Source: Prescottella sp. R16
GTDB lineage: Bacteria > Actinomycetota > Actinomycetes > Mycobacteriales > Mycobacteriaceae
Length of the DNA stretch: 64,000 nt
Assembly: GCF_030656875.1 (NCBI RefSeq)
Contig: NZ_CP130943.1
Location: 2,852,001-2,916,000 of the forward strand
Direction of reading: 5' to 3'
A program made the position numbers and the translations under genes. Numbering within the stretch: position 1 is the first letter of the stretch; every line of letters begins with the position of its first letter. Shown here piece after piece: positions 54,204 to 63,463 of this stretch. The notes beneath the pieces are model-generated. The model saw only the letters and a program-made list of their open reading frames with translations, was not told the origin of the DNA and made no database searches.

Positions 54204-54946
54204 GCGTGGATCTGAGTGCTGCGATCACCGACGAGCTCCGTCGGATCGCCGAGCAGGGGGCGGCGGACCTCGCGGGGGCGTCCGCACAGGAACTGCTGCA
54301 GTGGACCGAGGACACGTTCGGGGCCGGGGCGAGCGCAGCGACGGGGAGCGAGCGCAGCGGCTACATCGTGGCGTCGAACATGCAGGACGGTGTGCTGGTT
54401 CACCTTGCCGCACAGGTTCGTCCCGGCGTGGACGTACTCTTCCTGGAGACGGGCTACCACTTCCCGGAGACCATCGGCACCCGTGACGCCGTCGAGCAGG
54501 TGTACGGCGTGAACGTCGTGAACGCGTCGGCCGAGCACACCGTCGCCGAACAGGACGCGATGCTCGGCAAGAACCTGTTCGCACGTGACGCCGGTGAATG
54601 CTGCCGGCTGCGGAAGGTGGTGCCGCTGAAGGCGACACTGCAGAACTATCGGGCGTGGATCACCGGCATCCGCCGGGTCGAGGCCCCCACCCGGGCGAAC
54701 GCGCCGTTGATCTCGTTCGACGAGGCGTTCGGACTGGTGAAGATCAATCCCATCGCCGCATGGTCGGACGACGACATGCAGGCGTACATCGACGAGCACT
54801 CGATCCTGGTGAATCCGCTCGTCGACGAGGGGTATCCCTCCATCGGGTGCGCTCCGTGCACCGTCAAACCACTCCCCGGCGCCGATCCGCGCAGCGGTCG
54901 GTGGGCCGGTTCGGCCAAGACAGAATGCGGGTTGCACGCCTCATGA
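54200..54946 (+). CDS. cysH: adenylyl-sulfate (APS) reductase
   Basis: Thioredoxin-dependent reductase of 248 residues that converts APS to sulfite. Two cysteine pairs (C134-C135 and C217-C220) bind a [4Fe-4S] cluster, which indicates APS rather than PAPS as substrate, and C243 in the ECGLH tail is the catalytic nucleophile. Residues 44-54 (ASAATGSERSG) are an extra loop between the usual ETFG-like turn and YIVASNMQDG. They are encoded by a short repeat also found in hemW. Coupled by ATGA overlaps on both sides. Confidence 0.95.
   Translation: MSVDLSAAITDELRRIAEQGAADLAGASAQELLQWTEDTFGAGASAATGSERSGYIVASNMQDGVLVHLAAQVRPGVDVLFLETGYHFPETIGTRDAVEQVYGVNVVNASAEHTVAEQDAMLGKNLFARDAGECCRLRKVVPLKATLQNYRAWITGIRRVEAPTRANAPLISFDEAFGLVKINPIAAWSDDDMQAYIDEHSILVNPLVDEGYPSIGCAPCTVKPLPGADPRSGRWAGSAKTECGLHAS
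54329..54347 (+). repeat. short dispersed repeat inside cysH
   Basis: GCGAGCGCAGCGACGGGGA matches the hemW copy (50918-50936, minus strand), and its 12-base core GCGAGCGCAGCG recurs at 54348-54359. It adds residues 44-54 to CysH. Confidence 0.7.
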
Positions 54947-55884
54947 CCATCGACATCTCCCTCCCCGAGCCGCGACTCCAGCTCGACGGCACCACGTTCG
55001 ACACCCTCGACGCGCTCGAGTCCGAAGCCATCCACATCTTCCGGGAGGTGGCGGGCGAGTTCGAGCGGCCCGTGATCCTGTTCTCGGGCGGCAAGGACTC
55101 GACGGTGCTGCTGCACCTGGCGATCAAGGCGTTCTGGCCGGCGCCGGTACCGTTCGCGCTGCTGCACGTCGACACCGGCCACAACCTGCCCGAGGTGCTC
55201 GCGTTCCGGGACCACGTCGTCGCCAAGTACAACCTGCGCCTGCACGTGGCGAGCGTGGAGGACTATCTCGCCGACGGCCGCCTCACCGAGCGTCCCGACG
55301 GGATCCGCAACCCGCTGCAGACCGTGCCGTTGCTCGACGCGATCGGCGAGAACCGGTTCGACGCGGTGTTCGGCGGCGCCCGCCGCGACGAGGAGCGGGC
55401 CCGCGCCAAGGAGCGCATCTTCTCGCTGCGCGACTCGTTCGGCCGCTGGGATCCGAAGAAGCAGCGTCCCGAACTGTGGAACCTGTACAACGGCAGGCAT
55501 TCTCCCGGCGAGCAGGTGCGGGTGTTCCCGCTGAGCAACTTCACCGAACTCGACATCTGGCGCTACATCGCCCGCGACGACATCGAACTGGCGAGCATCT
55601 ACTACGCCCACCAGCGCGAGGTGTACCAGCGTGACGGCATGTGGATGACCTCCGGGGTGTGGGGCGGCCCGCGCGACGGCGAAGAGGTACAGACGCTGTC
55701 CGTGCGCTACCGCACCGTCGGTGACGGCTCCACCACCGGCGCGGTGCTGTCCGAGGCCGCCGACAACGAGGCCATCCTGGCCGAGGTCGCGGCGTCCCGG
55801 CTGACCGAGCGCGGCGCCACCCGCGGCGACGACCGAGTTTCCGAAGCGGCCATGGAGGACCGCAAGCGAGAGGGCTACTTCTGA
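54943..55884 (+). CDS. cysD: sulfate adenylyltransferase subunit 2
   Basis: Catalytic subunit of ATP sulfurylase, 313 residues. It activates sulfate with ATP to give APS. The PP-loop SGGKDSTVLLHL (about 45-56) and the substrate-binding FGGARRDEERARAKER and RVFPLSNFTELDIWRYI motifs are intact. It is paired with the GTPase subunit CysN, 2 bp downstream, and overlaps cysH by ATGA. Confidence 0.96.
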   Translation: MTIDISLPEPRLQLDGTTFDTLDALESEAIHIFREVAGEFERPVILFSGGKDSTVLLHLAIKAFWPAPVPFALLHVDTGHNLPEVLAFRDHVVAKYNLRLHVASVEDYLADGRLTERPDGIRNPLQTVPLLDAIGENRFDAVFGGARRDEERARAKERIFSLRDSFGRWDPKKQRPELWNLYNGRHSPGEQVRVFPLSNFTELDIWRYIARDDIELASIYYAHQREVYQRDGMWMTSGVWGGPRDGEEVQTLSVRYRTVGDGSTTGAVLSEAADNEAILAEVAASRLTERGATRGDDRVSEAAMEDRKREGYF

Positions 55885-55886
55885 TC

Positions 55887-57176
55887 ATGAGCGACCTGCT
55901 ACGACTCGCAACCGCGGGCAGCGTCGACGACGGCAAGTCCACCCTCGTGGGCCGGCTGCTGTACGACACGAAATCCGTTCTGGCCGACCAGATCGACGCC
56001 GTCACCCGGGCGTCGGTCGACCGTGGCCTGTCCACCCCCGACCTGTCGCTGCTCGTCGACGGCCTGCGCGCCGAACGTGAGCAGGGCATCACGATCGACG
56101 TCGCGTACCGCTACTTCGCGACCCCGAAGCGCAGCTTCGTGCTGGCCGATACGCCGGGGCACGTGCAGTACACCCGCAACACCGTCTCGGGGGCGTCCAC
56201 CGCCCAGTTGGTGATCCTGCTGGTCGACGCCCGCAAGGGTGTCGTCTCCCAGACCCGCAAGCACGCCGCGGTGCTGGCCCTGCTGGGTGTGCCGCGACTG
56301 GTGCTGGCGGTCAACAAGATCGATCTCGTCGACGACCCGGCGCAGGTGTTCGCGGACATCTCCGCCGAGTTCCGGTCGCTGACCGGATCGCTCGGCTGGG
56401 ACGACGCGGACGTCCACGCCATCCCCGTCTCGGCGCTGCACGGCGACAACGTCGCGATCGCGTCGGACGACACGCCGTACTACGACGGGCCGACGCTGAT
56501 CGAACATCTCGAGTCGGTGCCGGTGGACAGCGACAGCCGGCGATCGATCGGACTGCGTTTCCCGGTGCAGTACGTGATCCGGCCGCGCACCGCCGAGTTC
56601 CCGGACTACCGCGGGTACGCCGGCCAGGTCGCCGCCGGTTCCGTCTCCCCCGGCGACGAGGTCGTGGTGCTGCCGTCCGGCACCCGCACCACGGTCACCC
56701 GGATCGACACGTACGACGGTGAACTCGACGTCGCACACGCCGGACGCAGCGTCACGCTGGTGCTCGCCGACGACGTCGACGTCTCCCGCGGCGACACGAT
56801 CACCGCACCGTCGGACGCGCCCGAGCCGATCGCCGAGTTCGACGCCACCGTGTGCTGGCTGGCCGAGAAGCCGCTGCGTCCGGGGTCCCGGCTGCTGCTC
56901 AAGCACGGCACCCGCACCACGCAGGCGATCGTGGGCACGCTCGTCGAGCGTCTCGACGAGCAGGAGCTGACCTCGGAGCTGTCCCCGGAGAGCCTCGAGC
57001 TCAACGAGATCGGCAAGATCTCGGTGCGTGTCGCGGAGCCGATCGTCGCCGACGACTACACCGTCGACCGGCACACCGGCAGCTTCCTGCTGATCGATCC
57101 GGCGGGCGGCAACACGCTCGCGGCCGGTCTCGTCGGCGATGCGATCGCCGCCGTCGAGCTCGGTGAGCGGGTCTGA
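55887..57176 (+). CDS. cysN: sulfate adenylyltransferase subunit 1 (GTPase)
   Basis: EF-Tu-like GTPase of 429 residues that drives APS formation by CysD. The G motifs GSVDDGKSTL, ADTPGHVQYTRN and NKIDLVDD are present, with two beta-barrel domains after. There is no fused APS kinase (CysC) domain, unlike the mycobacterial CysNC protein. Together with an APS-type CysH this points to direct APS reduction. Last codons overlap possible starts of the chelatase gene. Confidence 0.95.
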   Translation: MSDLLRLATAGSVDDGKSTLVGRLLYDTKSVLADQIDAVTRASVDRGLSTPDLSLLVDGLRAEREQGITIDVAYRYFATPKRSFVLADTPGHVQYTRNTVSGASTAQLVILLVDARKGVVSQTRKHAAVLALLGVPRLVLAVNKIDLVDDPAQVFADISAEFRSLTGSLGWDDADVHAIPVSALHGDNVAIASDDTPYYDGPTLIEHLESVPVDSDSRRSIGLRFPVQYVIRPRTAEFPDYRGYAGQVAAGSVSPGDEVVVLPSGTRTTVTRIDTYDGELDVAHAGRSVTLVLADDVDVSRGDTITAPSDAPEPIAEFDATVCWLAEKPLRPGSRLLLKHGTRTTQAIVGTLVERLDEQELTSELSPESLELNEIGKISVRVAEPIVADDYTVDRHTGSFLLIDPAGGNTLAAGLVGDAIAAVELGERV

Positions 57177-57195
57177 GACGGCGGCGGTGCCTCCC

Positions 57196-57960
57196 ATGGT
57201 TACCGTGCCTCCTCCGCTCGTCGCTGTCGCGCACGGCAGCCGTGACCCCCGATCCGCTCGGGTGGTCGCGGCCGCCGTGACAGCGATGCGGATGCAGAGG
57301 CCTGATCTGGACGTCCGGCTCGCATTCCTCGACCTGAACGCGCCGTCGGTGGATCGGGTTGTCGATACCGTTGCTGCCGAAGGACATTCCTCGGCGATCG
57401 TGGTGCCGCTGCTACTCGGCAGCGCCTTCCACGCACGAGTCGATCTGCCCGGGATCCTGGCCGCGGCCCGCACCCGACATCCTCGACTCGAACTCGTCCA
57501 GGCCGACGTCCTGGGCGGCGACCGCCTGCTGCTCGACGCGCTCCGCGACCGGATCGCCGACACCGGTGCCGCGGCGGACGACCCGGAGACCGGGGTGGTT
57601 CTCGCGGCGGTCGGCTCGTCGAACGCCGACGCGAACCGTCGCGTGCACCGGCTCACGACCGTTCTTGGTGCCGGGACCCGGTGGCCGATGTCGGTGTGCT
57701 TCGCGACCGCCGCGCGGCCATCCGTCGAGCAGGCGATCTCGTCACTCCGCGTGCAGGGGGCACGGCGTGTCGTGATCGCCCCGTGGTTCCTGGCGCCGGG
57801 ACTGCTCACCGATCGCCTCGGTGCGGCGGCCCTCGCCGCCGACCCGGGCGTGGTGTTCGCCGATCCGATCGGAGCGCATCCGAACCTGGCCGCGGTCGCC
57901 CTCGCCCGGTACGACACCGCAGTCCGGGCCGGATCGTACCGGACGAGGATCCCCGCCTGA
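57196..57960 (+). CDS. sirohydrochlorin chelatase (CbiX/SirB-like)
   Basis: Metal chelatase-like protein of about 254 residues that would insert iron into sirohydrochlorin to give siroheme for SirA. The N-terminal VAVAHGSRDP contains the metal-binding His, and IVVPLLLGSAFHARVDLP the second conserved His. A weaker repeat follows in the C-terminal half (CFATAARPS, VVIAPWFLAPG). The start is uncertain: ATG 57196 is used here, while GTG 57163 would overlap the end of cysN by 14 bp. It is positioned like Rv2393 in the mycobacterial sulfur operon. Confidence 0.85.
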   Translation: MVTVPPPLVAVAHGSRDPRSARVVAAAVTAMRMQRPDLDVRLAFLDLNAPSVDRVVDTVAAEGHSSAIVVPLLLGSAFHARVDLPGILAAARTRHPRLELVQADVLGGDRLLLDALRDRIADTGAAADDPETGVVLAAVGSSNADANRRVHRLTTVLGAGTRWPMSVCFATAARPSVEQAISSLRVQGARRVVIAPWFLAPGLLTDRLGAAALAADPGVVFADPIGAHPNLAAVALARYDTAVRAGSYRTRIPA

Positions 57961-57966
57961 CCTCGG

Positions 57967-58953
57967 TTACAGCAGTTCGGCGCGCAACTGCTCCGGCGTC
58001 TTCGGCGACAGCAGTCCCGGGGCCACGTCGTACACGGTGTGCGCGCCGATCCGGCCGTCCGCGTTCAACCGGTGCACGGCCCGCGCGTACGCGACCAGGA
58101 CGCTGGCGGTGAACTGCGGGTTGCTGCCCAGCGCCAGGCTGTACTCGACGGTCTGCACGTTGCCGTCACCGGTGGATCCGCTGCGGATCACGAAGCCGCC
58201 GTGCGGCATTCCCGCATGGTCGCGGTCGAGGGTGTCGGCGTCGACGAAGTTGACGACGGTGTCGTACTGGTCGAAATAGTCGGGCATCGTGACGATCGCC
58301 TCGCGCACGGTGTCGGCGTCGGCGCCGTCGGCGAGGACCACGAAGCATTCGCGGGTGTGCTTGTCGCGGGTGGACAGCTCGGGCCGGGCACCGCTGCGAA
58401 CCTTCGCGATCGCGACGTCCGACGGCAGCGTGTACTGCACCGCGGCCGCGACACCCGGCACGCGGCGCACCGCGTCCGAATGGCCCTGACTCACACCGCG
58501 CCCCCAGAAGGTGTAGGTCTCACCGACCGGCAGGATCGCCTCACCGTACACGCGGTTGATCGAGAACAGGCCCGGATCCCAGCCCGTGGAGATCAGCGCC
58601 GTCCGGCCGGCCGCGCGGGCGGGGGCGTCGACCGCCGCAAAGTACTCGGGGATGCGGGCGTGGGTGTCGAAACTGTCGACGGTGTTGAACCGGGCCGCCA
58701 GTTCCGGGCCCTGCTGCGGCAGGTCCGTCTTCGAGCCGCCACACAGGATCAGGACGTCGATCTCGTCCTCGAACTCGGCGAGCCGGTCCCAGCCGAACAC
58801 CTGGGTCTCGGCGCGTTCCGGCGCGACGCTGCCCGGATCCCGGCGCGTGAACACCCCCACCAGGGTCATGTCCGGGTTGACTGCCACGGCCGTCTCGACG
58901 CCGCGCCCGAGATTGCCGTAGCCGGCGATACCGACACGGATGTGCGCACTCAC
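57967..58953 (-). CDS. ddh: meso-diaminopimelate D-dehydrogenase
   Basis: NADPH-dependent enzyme of 328 residues that makes meso-diaminopimelate in one step from tetrahydrodipicolinate and ammonia, for lysine and peptidoglycan. The Rossmann motif is VGIAGYGNLGRG. Further signatures are ILCGGSKTDLPQQ, STGWDPGLFSINR, FWGRGVSQGHSDAVRR and a C-terminal NPQFTASVLVAYARA. It converges with the chelatase gene. It is part of the accessory content between the two sulfur operons. Confidence 0.94.
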   Translation of the reverse strand: MSAHIRVGIAGYGNLGRGVETAVAVNPDMTLVGVFTRRDPGSVAPERAETQVFGWDRLAEFEDEIDVLILCGGSKTDLPQQGPELAARFNTVDSFDTHARIPEYFAAVDAPARAAGRTALISTGWDPGLFSINRVYGEAILPVGETYTFWGRGVSQGHSDAVRRVPGVAAAVQYTLPSDVAIAKVRSGARPELSTRDKHTRECFVVLADGADADTVREAIVTMPDYFDQYDTVVNFVDADTLDRDHAGMPHGGFVIRSGSTGDGNVQTVEYSLALGSNPQFTASVLVAYARAVHRLNADGRIGAHTVYDVAPGLLSPKTPEQLRAELL

Positions 58954-59226
58954 TTCGCGTTCCTCCTGACGCCCGACGACGGTCGCCGGGCAGAACGACC
59001 CACGTTACCCGCGTGGCGATCCGCCCACTGACCACACCACCGGACGACCCGGGATGAACGCCAAAACAATTGCTGCATACGCATATTCGGATACCACTAT
59101 TTGTGCCGATCGAGGGTTCGCTGCATAGTCGTCCCGGGCATTCGAATCGAGCTCACCCGATACCGATGCAGATGTGGCCGACTCTGCACCGATCCGCAGG
59201 AAACATCCGAAAAAAGGAGTGCAGCA

Positions 59227-59355
59227 ATGGGTTCCACCGAACTCGTCCCGATCTTCGAGTTCTTCGTCGACTTCGCCGACGCCACATCCGGGATGTTCGA
59301 GGCGTTCGGCTTCTTCGCCGGGTCCCTCGACACCGCCGGCCAGTTGTTCGGCTGA
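59227..59355 (+). CDS. 42-residue acidic amphipathic peptide, PorA/PorH-like
   Basis: Small protein MGSTELVPIFEFFVDFADA... of 42 residues with no signal peptide, net negative charge, many Phe, and Ser residues. It resembles the very short corynebacterial mycomembrane porins PorA/PorH, which are exported without a classical signal and may be O-mycoloylated on Ser. An ideal AAAGGAG lies 8 nt before the ATG, the upstream 180 bp are unusually AT-rich, and a strong terminator follows. All this indicates a highly expressed free-standing gene. Homology is inferred from character, not alignment. Confidence 0.6.
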   Translation: MGSTELVPIFEFFVDFADATSGMFEAFGFFAGSLDTAGQLFG

Positions 59356-59390
59356 GATCCGGCAGCGGGCCGCACGAGCGGTCCGTGCAC

Positions 59391-59429
59391 GGGAATGCCC
59401 GGCACCGCACTGCGGCGCCGGGCATTCCC
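59391..59429. terminator. strong hairpin between the small peptide gene and cysA
   Basis: GGGAATGCCCGGC (59391-59403) and GCCGGGCATTCCC (59417-59429) form a perfect 13-bp stem, with CCGC/GCGG pairing inside the loop. It lies between convergent genes and can serve both. Confidence 0.8.
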
Positions 59430-59443
59430 GCTCTCGTCCCGAT

Positions 59444-60391
59444 CTACCCGACGACGTCGGTGGGCCGCACGTACACCGTCTCGCCCTCACGCAGGCCGAG
59501 GGATTCGGCGTCGCCGCGGGTGATCTGCGCGGACAGCGCCTGGGCACCGGTCTTCGGCTGCAGCTCGACCCGCACCTCGAAACCGAGATGCACGACGCGG
59601 GACACGGTCGCCGCGAACGACTGCGGCAACTGGCTGCGGTCCAGGCGCAGATCGTGCGGGCGCACCAACCGGCCGTTGAGACGGGCGACCGGACCGAGGA
59701 ACGACATCACGAAGTCGTTGGCCGGGGTGTCGTACAGCTCCTGCGGGGTGCCGACCTGCTCGATCCGGCCCTTGTTGAGGACCGCGATCCGGTCGGCGAT
59801 GTCGAGCGCCTCCTCCTGGTCGTGGGTGACCAGGACGGTGGTCACGTGGACCTCGTCGTGCAGGCGGCGCAGCCACGTCCGCAGATCGTCGCGCACCTTC
59901 GCGTCGAGTGCGCCGAACGGCTCGTCGAGCAGCAGGACCTGCGGGTCGACGGCGAGGGCCCGGGCCAGGGCCATGCGCTGACGCTGACCACCGGACAGCT
60001 GCGCCGGGTAACGGTGCTGGAAACCGTCGAGCCCGACGATCCCGAGGAGGTCGTCGACCTTCTTCGCGATCTCGGCCTTGGGCCGCTTACGGATCGTGAG
60101 CCCGAACGCGACGTTGTCGCGCACCGTCATGTGTTTGAACGCCGCATAGTGCTGGAACACGAACCCGATGTCGCGCTTCTGCGGCGGAACCCCGGTGACG
60201 TCCTTCCCGGCGATCGTGATGGTGCCCGAGTCGGGGTGCTCCAGGCCGGCGATGGACCGCAGCAACGTCGACTTGCCCGAGCCGGACGGCCCGAGCAGCG
60301 CCGTCAGCGAGCCGGACGGGATGTCGAGGGTGACGTCGTCGAGGGCGGCGAAGTCGCCGTAGTTCTTGCGGGCTCCGGTCACGGTGATCAT
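59444..60391 (-). CDS. cysA: sulfate/thiosulfate ABC transporter ATPase
   Basis: ATP-binding subunit of the sulfate importer, 315 residues. Walker [10 protein letters not shown], the ABC signature [15 protein letters not shown], Walker [13 protein letters not shown] and the switch [10 protein letters not shown] are intact. The C-terminal TOBE-like regulatory domain is short. It is the last gene of the leftward subI-cysT-cysW-cysA operon; the start overlaps the cysW stop by 4 nt. Confidence 0.96.
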   Translation of the reverse strand: MITVTGARKNYGDFAALDDVTLDIPSGSLTALLGPSGSGKSTLLRSIAGLEHPDSGTITIAGKDVTGVPPQKRDIGFVFQHYAAFKHMTVRDNVAFGLTIRKRPKAEIAKKVDDLLGIVGLDGFQHRYPAQLSGGQRQRMALARALAVDPQVLLLDEPFGALDAKVRDDLRTWLRRLHDEVHVTTVLVTHDQEEALDIADRIAVLNKGRIEQVGTPQELYDTPANDFVMSFLGPVARLNGRLVRPHDLRLDRSQLPQSFAATVSRVVHLGFEVRVELQPKTGAQALSAQITRGDAESLGLREGETVYVRPTDVVG

Positions 60392-61194
60392 GTCGTGCTC
60401 CTCTTACGGTCGAGCAGAGTCATCAGCAGCAGGGCGACGAGGGCGATCCCCATCAGCAGGGTGGCTGCCGCGTAGGCGCCGAAGGTGTTGTGGTCGTCGA
60501 TGTAGCGGGAGTGCACGAGCAGGGTCAGGGTCTGCGACTGCCCGGGGATGCCGGACGAGACCATGATGACGGCGCCGAACTCGCCGAGCGCGCGGGCGAT
60601 GGTGAGCACGACACCGTAGGTGAGGCCCCAGCGGATCGCGGGCAGGGTGATGCGGGTGAACGTCTGCCACTTCGACGCGCCCAGCGTCGCGGCAGCCTGT
60701 TCCTGTTCCTCACCGATCTCGTGCAGGACGGGTTCGACCTCACGCACCACGAACGGGAGCGTGACGAAGATGGTGGCAATCACCATGCCGGGCAGCCCGA
60801 AGATCACCCGGAATCCGGTCGATTCGAGGCCGCCGAACCAGCCGCCGGCACCCCACAGCAGGATCAGCGAGACACCGACGACGATGGGCGACACCGCGAA
60901 CGGCAGATCCACCACCGACTGCAGCAGCCCGCGGCCGGGGAACCGTCCGCGCACGAGTGCGAGAGCGGTGACGACACCGAAGATCACGTTGAGCGGGACG
61001 ACGATCGCCACGATGATCATCGACAGGTTCAGCGCGGAGATCGCGGCCGGTGTGCTGATCGCGTGATAGAAGGTGACGGCACCGTGCTCGAACGCCCGGT
61101 ACAGGATCACCGCGATCGGGCTGAGCAGCAGCACCGCGAGGTAGGCGAGAACGATCGTGCGCAGGGAAATCCTGGCGAACGGGGAAACCTTCAC
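60388..61194 (-). CDS. cysW: sulfate ABC transporter permease CysW
   Basis: Membrane permease of 268 residues from GTG at 61194, overlapping the cysT stop (GTGA). Six hydrophobic segments are visible and the cytoplasmic EAA-type loop reads [21 protein letters not shown], which docks onto the CysA ATPase. With CysT it forms the sulfate channel. The longer upstream reading frame lies antiparallel to nothing functional and runs into cysT in another frame, so it is not used. Confidence 0.94.
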   Translation of the reverse strand: MKVSPFARISLRTIVLAYLAVLLLSPIAVILYRAFEHGAVTFYHAISTPAAISALNLSMIIVAIVVPLNVIFGVVTALALVRGRFPGRGLLQSVVDLPFAVSPIVVGVSLILLWGAGGWFGGLESTGFRVIFGLPGMVIATIFVTLPFVVREVEPVLHEIGEEQEQAAATLGASKWQTFTRITLPAIRWGLTYGVVLTIARALGEFGAVIMVSSGIPGQSQTLTLLVHSRYIDDHNTFGAYAAATLLMGIALVALLLMTLLDRKRSTT

Positions 61195-62105
61195 TGCGAC
61201 TGCTCCTCTCGCCGCTGGTTGCGGGCCGCGAACATCCGCAGCACCAGCAGCGTCACGAACGCGATCACGAGCAGCGTCACCGAGACGGCGGCCGCGCTGG
61301 TCTGCCGGTCGATCTCGATCTGCTGCTGAATGTACTGCGACGCCACCTGCGTCTGCCGGGGAATGTTGCCGCCGATCAGCACCACCGACCCGTACTCGCC
61401 GATCGCGCGGGCGAACGCGAGACCGGCACCGCTGATGATCGCCGGAGTCAGGGTGGGCAGGACGACACGCCGGAAGATCGTCCAGTTGTTCGCGCCGAGC
61501 GACGCGGCAGCCTCCTCGACCTCCCGGTCGACCTCGATCAGGACGGGCTGCACCGAGCGGACCACGAACGGCAGCGTCACGAACGCCAGCGCCATCACCA
61601 GACCCGGCTGGGTGGCATTGAGGTGCACCCCGATCGGGCTCTGCGGGCCGTACAGCGACAGCAGCACGATGCTCGCCACGATCGTCGGCAGTGCGAACGG
61701 AAGATCGATGAGCGCGTTGATGATCCGCTTGCCGGGGAACTCGTCGCGCACCAGTACCCACGCGATCAGGGTGCCCATCACCACGTTGATCACCGCGACG
61801 ATCACCGACACCAGGATCGTCACCCGCAGCGCGGCGAGCGCGCCCGGCGCGGTGACGGCGTCCCAGAAGCCGGACCATCCGTCGTCGAGGGAGGCCACCA
61901 GCAGCGCCGCGAGCGGCAGCAGCACGATCACACTCAGCCAGACGGCTGCGATACCGATGCCGAGCGGGCCGACGGCCCCGGTGACCGCGAGCCTGCGACG
62001 CAGGCGGGCGGTCCGACTCGGGGGTGGGGGTGTCGGTGTGGGCACGGAAGGAGTCGCCTTCGGAGTGGTGGCCGTGGGTGTGGGTGTGGTCGCTGTCGTC
62101 GTCAT
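61191..62105 (-). CDS. cysT: sulfate ABC transporter permease CysT
   Basis: Membrane permease of 304 residues from ATG at 62105 (ATGA overlap with subI). The first 30 residues are a low-complexity Thr/Pro tail (TTTATTPTPTATTPK) not usual in CysT. Then come about six membrane segments and the EAA loop REVEEAAASLGANNWTIFRRV. It pairs with CysW. The Thr/Pro tail is encoded by repetitive DNA and may be variable between strains. Confidence 0.94.
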   Translation of the reverse strand: MTTTATTPTPTATTPKATPSVPTPTPPPPSRTARLRRRLAVTGAVGPLGIGIAAVWLSVIVLLPLAALLVASLDDGWSGFWDAVTAPGALAALRVTILVSVIVAVINVVMGTLIAWVLVRDEFPGKRIINALIDLPFALPTIVASIVLLSLYGPQSPIGVHLNATQPGLVMALAFVTLPFVVRSVQPVLIEVDREVEEAAASLGANNWTIFRRVVLPTLTPAIISGAGLAFARAIGEYGSVVLIGGNIPRQTQVASQYIQQQIEIDRQTSAAAVSVTLLVIAFVTLLVLRMFAARNQRREEQSQ

Positions 62106-63133
62106 GAGGTTGCGTTCTCGTAGATGGCGGCGATCTTGCCCGAGTCCTGATCGAACAGATCCTGGTCGACGGTGTCCCAGCCGCCGAGGTCGGCGACGGT
62201 CCACAGCTGCTGTGGTTCCGGGAAGTCGGCGGCGTACTCGGCTGCCACGGCCGGGTCGACGGGACGGAACCCGGCCTCGGCCCACCCGCGCTGCGCCGGC
62301 GCCGTGTAGAGGAAGTCCCGGAACGTCACCGCGGTCGCCCGGTTGCGGCCGGTCGAGACGACCGCGACGGGATTCTCCACCTTGAACGTCTCGGGCGGGG
62401 TGACGTGCTCGACCGGATCGCCCTTGCGTTCGGTGAACAGGGCCTCGTTCTCGTAGCTGAGCAGCACGTCACCGGTGCCCTGCAGGAACATTTCGGTGGC
62501 CTCGCGACCCGACTTGGGTTGCACCGTCACGTGCTCGGTCACCAACTTCTCGAGGTAGTCGAGTCCGGCCTGCGGATCCTTGCCGCCGTTGCTCTCGACG
62601 GCATACGGCGCCAACAGGTTCCATTTCGCCGATCCGGAACTGAACGGATTCGGCGTCACCACCTCGACACCGGGCCGCAGCAGGTCGTCCCAGTCCCGGA
62701 TGTTCTTCGGATTCCCCTCCCGCACCACGAGCGTGATGACCGAACCGAACGGCACCCCGCCGTACGCGTCCTCGTTCCAGCTCTCGTCGACGAGACCGGC
62801 GTCCACCAGCCGGGTGATCTCGGGTTCCACCGAGAAGCTCACCAGATCCGCATGCACACCGTCCGACACCTTGCGGGACTGGTCGCCCGACGGCCCATAC
62901 GACGGATTGAAGCGCACCCCAGCCCCCTCGGGCGTTTCCGCGAACGCCGCGGTGACCTTGTCGTAGCCGGGTTTCGGCACGCCGTACGCGAACAGATTGA
63001 TCGTGCCTCCGCTGCCGTCGGCACCGATGTCGCCACCGCCCATGACGTCGCTCGGCCCGCCGCTACACGCCGTCAGCACGGCGGCACCGATCGCGACCAG
63101 CACGGTCGGCAACATACGGGAGCGGTGTTTCAT
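62102..63133 (-). CDS. subI: sulfate-binding lipoprotein
   Basis: Substrate-binding protein of the sulfate ABC importer, 343 residues. The signal peptide ends in the lipobox LTAC (C23), so it is a lipoprotein anchored to the outer face of the membrane. The mature domain has the sulfate-binding protein pattern (NLFAYGVPKPGYDKV, FNPSYGPSGDQSRKV, LVSFSVEPEITRLV). It is preceded by a cysteine-leader region and followed by cysT in an ATGA overlap. A second copy lies about 640 bp upstream at the window edge. Confidence 0.95.
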   Translation of the reverse strand: MKHRSRMLPTVLVAIGAAVLTACSGGPSDVMGGGDIGADGSGGTINLFAYGVPKPGYDKVTAAFAETPEGAGVRFNPSYGPSGDQSRKVSDGVHADLVSFSVEPEITRLVDAGLVDESWNEDAYGGVPFGSVITLVVREGNPKNIRDWDDLLRPGVEVVTPNPFSSGSAKWNLLAPYAVESNGGKDPQAGLDYLEKLVTEHVTVQPKSGREATEMFLQGTGDVLLSYENEALFTERKGDPVEHVTPPETFKVENPVAVVSTGRNRATAVTFRDFLYTAPAQRGWAEAGFRPVDPAVAAEYAADFPEPQQLWTVADLGGWDTVDQDLFDQDSGKIAAIYENATS

Positions 63134-63317
63134 CGGGGGTCAACCTTCCTGCCGAGCGGATACGCGCGGGGATTCGGGCACAGCAAACTCGGATCGGACT
63201 CCGAGCGGGAGCGACGTCCGGGAGAAAACGAGCACAGGGCGGCTCCGCGTCCCGATGCGGGACAGCGGGCGACGGTCACACGGACCGGACTCGAAAAGGG
63301 GGGGAACGCCGAAACTG
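63134..63317 (-). promoter_or_regulatory. probable cysteine-responsive attenuator before subI
   Basis: Untranslated region between the leader ORF and subI. GTCCC/GGGAC (63249-63253 and 63259-63263) and CTCGGA/TCCGAG (63188-63193 and 63200-63205) form small hairpins. The leader's last codons overlap a palindrome, ACTGTTATCGACAACAGT (63314-63331). Confidence 0.5.
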
Positions 63318-63410
63318 TTATCGACAACAGTGGATGTCGGCGACCGCTAAACCGCCGACCGCGATCAACGCCAGTTCATGGCGGACTCGGGGAGCGGTGA
63401 CGTGCGGCAC
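63318..63410 (-). CDS. cysteine-containing leader peptide of the subI operon (Ms4533A-like)
   Basis: A 30-residue ORF from GTG at 63410 that contains RHELALIAVGGLAVADI and ends HCCR, TAA. It matches the type of Cys leader ORF known upstream of mycobacterial sulfate-transport genes. TAGAGT (63423 to 63418) lies exactly 7 nt before the GTG, so the transcript should be leaderless, just as at the sirA leader. Paired Cys codons at the end would sense cysteinyl-tRNA. Confidence 0.8.
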   Translation of the reverse strand: MPHVTAPRVRHELALIAVGGLAVADIHCCR

Positions 63411-63463
63411 GGGGGCGACTCTAGCAGAGCCCGACCCCGTGCCCCACATCTGTACGGGCAGTG

